From Bifidobacterium parmae (GTDB lineage: Bacteria; Actinomycetota; Actinomycetes; Actinomycetales; Bifidobacteriaceae): DNA of 64,000 nt. Below are positions 43,693 through 50,812 of this stretch, one piece after another; the first letter of the stretch is position 1; every line of letters begins with the position of its first letter. The position numbers were made by a program, and so were the translations under genes. The notes under the pieces are model-generated. The model did not search any database. It was not told where the DNA came from and saw only the letters and a list, made by a program, of their open reading frames with translations. The stretch spans positions 17,572 through 81,571 of the forward strand of contig NZ_NMWT01000011.1 in NCBI RefSeq assembly GCF_002860365.1, in the 5' to 3' direction.

Positions 43693-44742
43693 CTATCTTC
43701 CACTAGGTGTCAACGCGTCGCGTATGGCGGTCCGTACGGCATCTTCCAGTCGTTCGTCGGCGATGTCGCCGAGTGACAATGCCACGGAAATCGGATCGGC
43801 GAGCCTCCGCCCTGGATCCTGAGTCAGGATGCGCGGATCGTATTTCCATCGTTCGATGGTAAACGCGTCATTCGGTATGGTTTCCACTTCCGCATCGAAG
43901 TAACGGAAATCGTCGTCGTGACTGGTGACCCATCGTCGTTCGCCGGCGAACGTCCGACGTCTCGGTGTGGCGAGGTCGGTGCGTTGCGCCGTGGCGAATT
44001 CACCGGCGTAGACGAGTCCCTCGGGAATGTCGATGCCTGTGTCATGCTTCCGACATACGGCGGTACGCCGGTCGAACACCGGATTGGTGAGCCGATGCCA
44101 AGACCGTTCGAGCAGTGCCAGCCGCACGTTGCCGCCGGATGTCTTCGTGAGCTCGATAATCTTGCGGCGGCCATGTTTGGTGCGATGGATGAGCCCTTGC
44201 AGTTCCAAGGTCGCGGCGGCGTTGCTGACCAGTGCTTCGTCGATGTGAAGCGTCGCGGCGACGTCGGATTGCGACCACCCTTTTCCGGGGTGGTCATGGA
44301 CATGGTAGAGCAAGTGCAACCATACGAGCTGGGTGGATGGCGGGAACGGTCGCTGCTCCTTATCCGTCAGATGCGATGATTTCGGTGTCAGACTATTGGA
44401 GAACAGCATGCCCAGTGCCGGGATGTAGAGTTGCGCTCCGGGCACGATGAATGGCAGATGATTGCTGATGAGTGCTTTACGCTGGTAGGTGCTGAGCCGT
44501 GGAAAAGCCAGTACTACCGGAAGGTCGGCGCGTCGGCTGATTCTGGTCGTGTCGTCAATGAGGTCGGTGATGCGGAACGGGCGTGCGCCATTGTCGACGA
44601 GCAGCATGCGTGTGTCTCCGATGTCGAGGACATCGAATCGTCGGTCGGCCGTAAGGAACATGGGGAGCGATGCGGTTGTCTCCCAAGGCTCTATGGTGCA
44701 GGCAAGACCGAACGCGTCATGTATGTATTCGGCCGTATCCAT
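43693..44742 (-). CDS. Winged-helix protein, AbiEi-type antitoxin candidate
   Basis: Protein of 349 residues and likely the repressor or antitoxin of the pair. A winged-helix region is visible near residues 155-200 (GWSQSDVAATLHIDEALVSN, then LELQGLIHRTKHGRRKI), which looks like MarR/GntR-type DNA recognition. The N-terminal part has DLPVVLAFPRLSTYQRKALI and no domain I can name with certainty. The start at 44742 has a weak ribosome site (GGGACG). The AT-rich 44743-44810 region in front probably holds the promoter. The AbiEi label rests on gene order and the winged helix. Confidence 0.62.
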   Translation of the reverse strand: MDTAEYIHDAFGLACTIEPWETTASLPMFLTADRRFDVLDIGDTRMLLVDNGARPFRITDLIDDTTRISRRADLPVVLAFPRLSTYQRKALISNHLPFIVPGAQLYIPALGMLFSNSLTPKSSHLTDKEQRPFPPSTQLVWLHLLYHVHDHPGKGWSQSDVAATLHIDEALVSNAAATLELQGLIHRTKHGRRKIIELTKTSGGNVRLALLERSWHRLTNPVFDRRTAVCRKHDTGIDIPEGLVYAGEFATAQRTDLATPRRRTFAGERRWVTSHDDDFRYFDAEVETIPNDAFTIERWKYDPRILTQDPGRRLADPISVALSLGDIADERLEDAVRTAIRDALTPSGR

Positions 44743-44921
44743 CGTCCCGTCGTCCTAACTCTTGAATTACTATTTAAAACTTATTATTACATTTTAACTG
44801 AATAAATTGCTTTGCAATCGAAGAATCCGATTGTGATTGAGTTGCGACGCTCGCCCGCAGAACCGTCCGTAAGCGAGTCCGAGCGGCATCCGCAAGGCAA
44901 CCGGCCGGCTGCCATATGTGA

Positions 44922-44946
44922 CAGCCCCCTCATCATGAGGGGGCTG
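44922..44946. terminator. Hairpin after the LytR_C gene
   Basis: CAGCCCCCTCAT and ATGAGGGGGCTG form a near-perfect palindrome. It follows the stop of the LytR_C gene (45004, minus strand) and precedes the AT-rich promoter region of the AbiEi-like gene. Bases 44743-44921 hold no other feature apart from the AT-rich tract at 44755-44810. Confidence 0.75.
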
Positions 44947-45003
44947 CTGAACGGGGAATGGGTCATACCATTCGCTGTATTTCTCGCGGTTACGTAACGA
45001 CGA

Positions 45004-45636
45004 TCAGTTGATGTCGGTGTGCTTGTCGGCTTTTCTCAGGCCGGCCTTCTGCAGGGCGTCGACGGTCTGGCAGCCTTCGAAGTCCTTGATCTTGTCGCCG
45101 TGCTTCTTGACTTCCTTCTCGGAGTTCAGATCGTTGAACGTGGCGCCGATCACCACGTCGACGAGACGGTCCTGACGGTCGTCCATGACGAGCACCGCGT
45201 CCGGGATATACTCCTTGACCGTGTACGCCGGGTTGATCGCGTTCACGCCGAAGTAGATGGTCGTGCGGGCCACCTTGGCGCTCGTGTACGTGTCGATGGT
45301 GCGCACGTCGAACTGGCGGTCCTTGAGCGCTTCGCCGACGGCAGCGCCCAGGCCGGTGAATCCGGTGCCGTTGCGCACGCGCAGGATCACCGAATTGTTG
45401 TCCGCCCACTTCATCGCGGTGCCGTCCTCGTTCTTCGCGGCGCACGGCACGGCCACGCCGTAGTTCGGCTTCGTGACCTGCTTCGCCTGCTGGTCGACCT
45501 GGATCACGCCCGTGTAGAACAGCGACGCGACGATGAGCACGACCACGAGAATCGCGCCGGTGATGGAGAACACGATCTTCTGACGGCGTCGCACATACGC
45601 CTTGCGTGCCTCACGCTCGTCATACTCTTCGGCCAT
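45004..45636 (-). CDS. LytR_C-domain membrane protein
   Basis: Protein of 210 residues with a basic cytoplasmic N terminus, one membrane anchor (KIVFSITGAILVVVLIVASL, about 20-42) and an outer LytR_C domain (VILRVRNGTGFTGLGAAVGE to the end). The same domain forms the C-terminal part of LCP wall-polymer transferases; on its own it is thought to aid cell-wall polymer attachment or positioning. Two outer cysteines (in VPCAAK and EGCQTV) might pair. The gene lies 50 bp after ispE, so it may be the last of the rpfB-rsmA-ispE operon. Confidence 0.85.
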   Translation of the reverse strand: MAEEYDEREARKAYVRRRQKIVFSITGAILVVVLIVASLFYTGVIQVDQQAKQVTKPNYGVAVPCAAKNEDGTAMKWADNNSVILRVRNGTGFTGLGAAVGEALKDRQFDVRTIDTYTSAKVARTTIYFGVNAINPAYTVKEYIPDAVLVMDDRQDRLVDVVIGATFNDLNSEKEVKKHGDKIKDFEGCQTVDALQKAGLRKADKHTDIN

Positions 45637-45686
45637 TCGATTCCCTTTCCTTCGCAGTGCCTGACTTACGCAGTGCTTGATTTACC

Positions 45687-46589
45687 TTAGCGTGCAACCG
45701 TGACGCTGACCGAGGGCGCTGCGGGCGCCTCGGCCGCGATGATGCGGTCCACGGCCTTCGACCGTTCCCATGCGGCGATCACGTCGCGGCGGATGGCCGG
45801 CGTGGGCGTGAACGCCACGACCGACGGTCCCGATCCGGAGACGAACGCGTGGGTCGCGCCCGCCGCCAGCGCCTCGCGGATCGCCGTGCCGGAGCGCGGA
45901 TGCAGGCTGACCGCCGCCTTCTGCAGGTGGTTCCGGTCGCCGTCGCCGGCGCCGACCACGTCGAATTCGCCGTACACTTCGGGCGTGCTCAGCTGCGCCT
46001 GATAGGCGCCGACGAGCAGCGATCCCGCATAGCCTTGTTCGCGCAGCGCGCGCGCCGCGTCCGAATCGTCGGGAATCGTCTCGATGATCTCGCCGTAGCC
46101 GGTGCCGTGCGCGTAGCCGCCGGCCACGCAGAACGGCATGTCCGCGCCGAGCGTCGCCGCGACCTCGCGCAGCCGGTCGAGCGGCCAGTCGAGCTCCCAC
46201 AGCGCGTTCAGCGCGAGGATCGTCGCCGCCGCGTCCGCCGATCCGCCGGCGAGACCGGCGCCGACCGGGATGCGCTTCTCGATCGTCAACGCGACGTCCG
46301 GTTCGCGGCCGGCCGCTTCCGCCATCGCGAACAGGGCGAGCACGGCGTGGTTGCGGCGCATGTCCGACGACGATGACGCGAGGTCGCCGAGATGTTCGCC
46401 GGCCAGGTCGAGCGAGAATCCGGCGCCGGCGGGTTTCGCCGTGGCGGTGACCGTGTCGGTCAGACTGACCGCGCAGTAGATCGTGTCGAGTTCGTGGCGA
46501 CCGCCCCACTCGGCGTGGGAGGGGCCGACCTCGAGCGTGAGATTCGTCTTCGCCGGACAGTCGACGCTCACCGTGACTGGCGTGCTCAT
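45687..46589 (-). CDS. ispE: 4-diphosphocytidyl-2-C-methyl-D-erythritol kinase
   Basis: GHMP kinase of the MEP isoprenoid pathway, 300 residues. The phosphate-binding motif PVGAGLAGGSADAA (about 110-123), the N-terminal CPAKTNLTLEVG and the C-terminal VSGSGPSVVAF are all in place. Start ATG at 46589 overlaps the rsmA stop by four bases. rpfB-ksgA-ispE order matches Mycobacterium (Rv1009-Rv1011). Confidence 0.95.
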   Translation of the reverse strand: MSTPVTVSVDCPAKTNLTLEVGPSHAEWGGRHELDTIYCAVSLTDTVTATAKPAGAGFSLDLAGEHLGDLASSSSDMRRNHAVLALFAMAEAAGREPDVALTIEKRIPVGAGLAGGSADAAATILALNALWELDWPLDRLREVAATLGADMPFCVAGGYAHGTGYGEIIETIPDDSDAARALREQGYAGSLLVGAYQAQLSTPEVYGEFDVVGAGDGDRNHLQKAAVSLHPRSGTAIREALAAGATHAFVSGSGPSVVAFTPTPAIRRDVIAAWERSKAVDRIIAAEAPAAPSVSVTVAR

Positions 46590-47530
46590 GAGCGTTCCTC
46601 CGCGTCGGCGTCGCCGAGTCGCAGCGACGCCTCGGCCAGCGCGGTGAACTCGCCGATGGTGAGCGTCTCGCCGCGACGCGTCGGATCGATGCCGGCCGCT
46701 TCGAACGTGCCGGCGGGGACGGTCTTCTTCAACGCGGCGTGCAGGGTCTTGCGACGCTGGCCGAAGGCCGCGTCGATGAGGCGGAACGTCTCCTTGCGCA
46801 GGGACTCGGCGTGCGCGGCGGCATCGGCGTCGCCGTCGTGCCGCGTGCGCGTGAACGCGACCAGCGCGGAGTCGACGTTCGGCGCCGGCCAGAACACGTT
46901 GCGGCCGATCGTGCCGACGCGTGAGGCCTCGCCGTACCAGGCGAGTTTCACGCTCGGCGTGCCGTAGATCTTGCTGCCGGGCGTCGCGGCGAGACGGTCG
47001 GCGACCTCCTTCTGCACCATCACGAGGAACGATTCGAGGTTCGCGAAGCGTTCCAGCAGCGTGAGGATGATCGGCGTCGCCACGTTGTACGGCAGGTTCG
47101 CGACGAGCGTGAACGGTTCGTCGCCGGCGAAGTCCGGCAGGTTCGCCGGGTCGACGGTGAGCGCGTCGCGGTTGACGACGGCGAACCGGTCGACCGCCTC
47201 CGGCATGAATGCGGCGATCGTGTCCGGCAGACGCTCGGCCAGCGGCGGATCGATCTCGACGGCGGTCATGCGCGCGCCGGATTCGAGGATCGCCAGCGTG
47301 AGCGAGCCGAGACCGGGCCCGACCTCGAGCACGTGGCTTTCCGGGCCGACGTGCGCCTCACGCACGATGCGGCGCACGGTGCCCGGATCGATGACGAAGT
47401 TCTGCCCGAACTTCTTGGTGGGGCTCACGCCCGCCTCGGCGGCGATGCGGCGGATGTCGGCGGCGCCGAGCAGATGGCCGGACGCCGACTCCTCGGCGGT
47501 TGCGGTGGGTTCAGTCGTCACGTCGTTCAT
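46586..47530 (-). CDS. rsmA: 16S rRNA dimethyladenosine transferase RsmA (KsgA)
   Basis: Dimethylates two adenosines in helix 45 of 16S rRNA. The ATG at 47530, with GAAAGG upstream, gives 314 residues; the open frame to 47911 overlaps rpfB and lacks a ribosome site. Motifs: KKFGQNFVIDPGTVRRIV, SAM-binding LEVGPGLGSLTLAI and catalytic NLPYNVATP. The 25-residue Thr/Glu/Ala-rich N terminus is an extension. rsmA follows rpfB by 74 bp. Confidence 0.95.
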   Translation of the reverse strand: MNDVTTEPTATAEESASGHLLGAADIRRIAAEAGVSPTKKFGQNFVIDPGTVRRIVREAHVGPESHVLEVGPGLGSLTLAILESGARMTAVEIDPPLAERLPDTIAAFMPEAVDRFAVVNRDALTVDPANLPDFAGDEPFTLVANLPYNVATPIILTLLERFANLESFLVMVQKEVADRLAATPGSKIYGTPSVKLAWYGEASRVGTIGRNVFWPAPNVDSALVAFTRTRHDGDADAAAHAESLRKETFRLIDAAFGQRRKTLHAALKKTVPAGTFEAAGIDPTRRGETLTIGEFTALAEASLRLGDADAEERS

Positions 47531-47604
47531 ATCGCCTTTCGCGTGATTCGATTCCATGTGGAGCGTGGGATGGGGAGCTGGGTACGGTACCGCGTACGGC
47601 GCGA

Positions 47605-49080
47605 TCAGTACCAGCCCTGCTGCTCCCAGATGCGCTTGCAGTTGGTGGGCGTGCCGTAGCGCTGGGCGATGTAGCTCAGACCCCAGTCGATCTGCACGGC
47701 GCCGTCGTCCTGCCAGCCGGTGCCCATCTTCGAGCCGGGCAGCGCCTGCGGGATGCCGTAGGCGGAGGAATACGGGTTGGCGGCGTTCCAACGCCAGCCG
47801 GACTCCTTGTTCCACAGCCAGACGATCGCGTCCCATTCGGCGCCGGTCCAGCCGCGCTGGGCGGCGGCCGCGGCCGCGTAGGTCTGCGCCTGGGAGACGC
47901 TCGGGTGCCACAGACGGCCCGAACCGGAGCTGGAACCGGAGTTGGAACCGGAATTGCTTCCGCTGTTGCCGCTGTTGGAGTTGCCGGAGTTGCTGTTCGA
48001 CGAGCCGTTGTTGGAGCTGTTGCCGGAATTGTTGGAGTTCGAGTTGCCCGAGTTGCTTCCGGAGTTGTTGGAGCTGTTGCCGGAATTGCCGCTGTTGTTG
48101 GAGTTGCCGGAGTTCGAGTTGCTGTTCGACGAATCGTTCTTGTCCTTGTCGGACGTGCTCGGCTTCGTGGACTGGTTCGTGCCGGAATCGGCCTTGCCGC
48201 TGCCGGTGTCCTTCTTCGGCTCCTCGACCTTCTCCGGTCCGACCGCGATGATCTGGTCGACCGCGGCCTTCGTCGTCGTCTCGCTGGCGAGCGTCTCGCT
48301 CTCCGCGACGCCGTCCACGTAGGTCACGTTGAAGACCTGCTGGATCTCGCCGTTCTGCCCCTGCTGGCGGATCTCGGTCTGACCGGATTCCAGCGAGGAG
48401 TCGATGATCGTCTGCGTGGAGTACGGCACCGACTTGGTGCGCGTCTCCTGGCCGTGGGTCACGCGCTTCACGCGCAGGATCGTCTCGGAACCGTCCTCCT
48501 CGACGCTGACGCGATCCTCCTTGCCCACGTTGATGCCCTTGGAATCGAGGATGGACGCCGCCGGCAGCTTGCCGTTCGGCGCTTCGGACGACTTGCCGTC
48601 CGCGATGACCGTGACCGGTCCCTTCTTGTTGATGACGAGGCCGCCGGTCAGCTGGTTGTAGATGTTGTCGATGTCGACGGTGACCTTCGAGGCCTGCTTC
48701 TCGTTCGCCTTGAAGAATCCGATGAGCTGGTCGGCGCTGTCCGCCACCGTCCAGAACGGGATCTCCTCGCCATCCACGTTCACCGTGGTCTGATAGGCGC
48801 TGCGCACGGTGACGACCGCGTGGTTGGCGAGCGTGCTGCCGGACGAGGACTGGACGAGATCATGCGTCCTGACGTTGACGCCCTGCTCCTCAAGCAGGCG
48901 GTCGACGCTCATCGCATACGTCTGGACCGTCGTCGTCTTGCCGTTCACCGTCAACGCCACCGACTTGCGCGCGGAGAACGCGAACGTCGCCGCACACGCC
49001 GCAAGCACCGTCACGACGCACACGGCAACACGGATGCGGCGCAACATCACGAATCGTTGCGGGGTCCATCGCCGTGCCAT
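47605..49080 (-). CDS. RpfB-like G5/DUF348 protein with C-terminal lytic-transglycosylase-like domain
   Basis: Secreted or anchored cell-wall enzyme of 491 residues. I choose the ATG at 49080 (GAGG eight bases upstream). Signal anchor RIRVAVCVVTVLAACAATFAF, three DUF348 ubiquitin-like repeats (about 45-215, each with VTVNGKTTTVQT-type strands), a G5 domain (about 215-295, EDGSETILRVKRVTHGQETR), a long Ser/Asn/Gly linker (about 315-405) and a C-terminal domain with WDAIVWLWNKESGWRWNAAN, in which the Glu of KESGW fits the catalytic residue of lytic transglycosylases. This resembles mycobacterial RpfB, but the end domain is of the SLT type rather than a canonical Rpf fold. The Ser/Asn linker is coded by repetitive sequence. 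Confidence 0.85.
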   Translation of the reverse strand: MARRWTPQRFVMLRRIRVAVCVVTVLAACAATFAFSARKSVALTVNGKTTTVQTYAMSVDRLLEEQGVNVRTHDLVQSSSGSTLANHAVVTVRSAYQTTVNVDGEEIPFWTVADSADQLIGFFKANEKQASKVTVDIDNIYNQLTGGLVINKKGPVTVIADGKSSEAPNGKLPAASILDSKGINVGKEDRVSVEEDGSETILRVKRVTHGQETRTKSVPYSTQTIIDSSLESGQTEIRQQGQNGEIQQVFNVTYVDGVAESETLASETTTKAAVDQIIAVGPEKVEEPKKDTGSGKADSGTNQSTKPSTSDKDKNDSSNSNSNSGNSNNSGNSGNSSNNSGSNSGNSNSNNSGNSSNNGSSNSNSGNSNSGNSGSNSGSNSGSSSGSGRLWHPSVSQAQTYAAAAAAQRGWTGAEWDAIVWLWNKESGWRWNAANPYSSAYGIPQALPGSKMGTGWQDDGAVQIDWGLSYIAQRYGTPTNCKRIWEQQGWY

Positions 49081-49151
49081 GTCCATTACCTCGTTTCCCG
49101 CCCGTGACCGATCCGGGCGCACTCGGTGCCCATCGTAGCGCACCATCTGCA

Positions 49152-49328
49152 AAGAAAAAGAAAAAGGGGGCGGGAGAGAAGGGGAAGTTCCCGCCCCCAA
49201 TACCGGGCCAGGAGATGGTTGGGGGACTCTCCTGCCCTTATGCCTAGGACGCCATAATCGGGGGAAGGCTCCTAGACGACTTACCCGTGTTAAGTATTGC
49301 TGCGCGCCCCCGGCGCACCATTAGTATA
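49152..49328 (-). promoter_or_regulatory. Structured leader with intrinsic terminator upstream of the rpfB-like gene
   Basis: On the minus strand a TATACT -10 hexamer (49323-49328) is followed by three hairpins: CTAGGA/TCCTAG (49270-49275 with 49244-49249), CAGGAGA/TCTCCTG (49228-49234 with 49209-49215) and GGGGGCGGGA/TCCCGCCCCC (49189-49198 with 49166-49175). The last is followed by TTTTTCTTTTTCTTT (49165-49151), a textbook terminator, 71 bp upstream of the ATG. This is the layout of a riboswitch or attenuator. In actinobacteria rpf genes are often under c-di-AMP riboswitches, but I cannot match the ydaO consensus here, so the ligand is open. Partly it may also terminate the tRNA transcript. 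Confidence 0.65.
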
Positions 49329-49348
49329 CGCCATTTCCACGCACGACG

Positions 49349-49422
49349 AGCCTCTTGTCGGGATCGAACCGACGACCTGCCGCTTACAAGGCGGCCGCTC
49401 TGGCCATCTGAGCTAAAGAGGC
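49349..49422 (-). tRNA. tRNA-Thr (anticodon TGT)
   Basis: The 74-base gene folds into a full cloverleaf: acceptor GCCTCTT/AAGAGGC, D stem GCTC/GAGC, anticodon stem GCCGC/GCGGC around loop CTTGTAA, and T stem GTCGG/CCGAC with loop TTCGATC. The anticodon TGT reads ACA threonine codons. CCA is not encoded. It lies alone between the rpfB-like leader and the DsbA-like gene. Confidence 0.95.
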
Positions 49423-49619
49423 GTGGCGCACGACAGCGTGTCGCACGCGCGAGAACCCAGCATAGCAGTTGTTCGGGATTAACAGAATGCCTCCCGCTCT
49501 CCGTGCGGAAGGCCCACTCTCCCATGGTGCGGCAACACACAATCTCCATATCGGCGGAATATGGCCGTTCAGAGCCACCGCACCATGGGGATTTCACCGC
49601 ACCATGGGATTGAATCGCG

Positions 49620-50597
49620 TTACTTGCCGGTGGTGACGGAGATCGGCTTGCCGCTGGCGCCGATCGAGGGGAGCTGGCCTTCGACGCCGACCTGGTCGTC
49701 GGTGAGTCCCAGCGAGGTGACGAGACCCTCGTTGGAGGTCATGCCCGCGGTGGACAGCGCGTTCATGTCCCAGTACTGGCCGTTGATGCGCACGGTCGGC
49801 GTGGTCATCTGGCCCTTGTAGCTGCCGGACACGTTGAACAGTTCGGAACGCTTCGGGTTGTACGTGTCGATCGCGTCCAGCCACGCCGTGTACTTGTCGA
49901 CGCTCGCGGCGTTCGCGACCTTCTTGGAGACGCCCGCCTTGATCGCCTGCTGGCGCATCTGGTCGTCGGAGGTCTTCACGCCGGAGTTCTCGGCCGGCTG
50001 GAAATCGTCGGCGTACATGTTCTGGATGAAGCCGAGGATGTGGCTCGGATCCTTGTCCTGCTCGGCGATGGTGAGCAGCAGGTTCGCGGCGCGCGTTGAA
50101 TACTTGTCCGGGCTCCACGTGTCGCCGAACGACATCGGATGCAGTTCGAGGTTGATCTGGCCGGCCTCGACGAGCTTGGTGAGCGTCTCGCCGGACGCGC
50201 GTTCGAAGTTGCCGCAGCCGGAGCACATGAAGTCCATGTACACCTCGACGGTCGGCACGTCGGCGACCTTCTCGCCCACGCCCTTCTGCGAGACGACGAC
50301 GCCGCCCTTCTCGTCGGCGACGGACGGCTTGTCGGAGACCTCCTGCAGTTTCGCGTACGCCTGGTCGACGGTCAGGTTCGCGCCCGAGTTCTGCGAGGCG
50401 ACGTGCGAACGCCAGATCGCGATGCCGGCGACGGCGACGAGCACGGCGACCACGGCGATCACGATCGCGCCGATGATGGTCTGCTGCCTGCGCTCCTTCG
50501 CCGCCTGTTCGGCGCGCGCCTTCGCCGCGGCCTCCTCGGCGGCGCGACGGGCGGCGCGGGTCTTGCGCTGTTTCGTGTTGTTCGCTTTCGTGGCCAT
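49620..50597 (-). CDS. Membrane-anchored DsbA-like thiol-disulfide protein
   Basis: Thioredoxin-fold protein of 325 residues anchored by one N-terminal membrane segment (TIIGAIVIAVVAVLVAVAGI, about 40-62) after a highly basic Ala/Arg/Lys helix. The active site reads FMCSGCGNF (about 121-129) in a DsbA_2 domain that ends near residue 300. It would work outside the membrane, oxidising or isomerising disulfides of exported proteins. The ATG at 50597 follows AAAGGA; a start at 50621 is possible. The gap 49423-49619 has only short CACCATGGG repeats. Confidence 0.88.
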   Translation of the reverse strand: MATKANNTKQRKTRAARRAAEEAAAKARAEQAAKERRQQTIIGAIVIAVVAVLVAVAGIAIWRSHVASQNSGANLTVDQAYAKLQEVSDKPSVADEKGGVVVSQKGVGEKVADVPTVEVYMDFMCSGCGNFERASGETLTKLVEAGQINLELHPMSFGDTWSPDKYSTRAANLLLTIAEQDKDPSHILGFIQNMYADDFQPAENSGVKTSDDQMRQQAIKAGVSKKVANAASVDKYTAWLDAIDTYNPKRSELFNVSGSYKGQMTTPTVRINGQYWDMNALSTAGMTSNEGLVTSLGLTDDQVGVEGQLPSIGASGKPISVTTGK

Positions 50598-50812
50598 GCG
50601 AGACGATCCTTTCCCAACCACATGTGACGGATACGCGAGCCGGATCCGGCGCGGGCGCGAGAGCCCTTCCCGAACCGACGGTTCGACGGTCTGATGGTCA
50701 GTCTAGCCCACGAATCGACATATACGCCCGTCGCTGATTGAACTCCATGTGAACGGCGCGGCTGTGCAACTGCGCGACGGTGGGGCGGCAGTCCGGTCTT
50801 CGCCCGTCGCCG

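Noticed and set aside
49199-49328. ydaO-type c-di-AMP riboswitch as a definite call
   Set aside because: Position and terminator fit, but the conserved ydaO bases are not recognisable by eye, so only a generic structured leader is reported.
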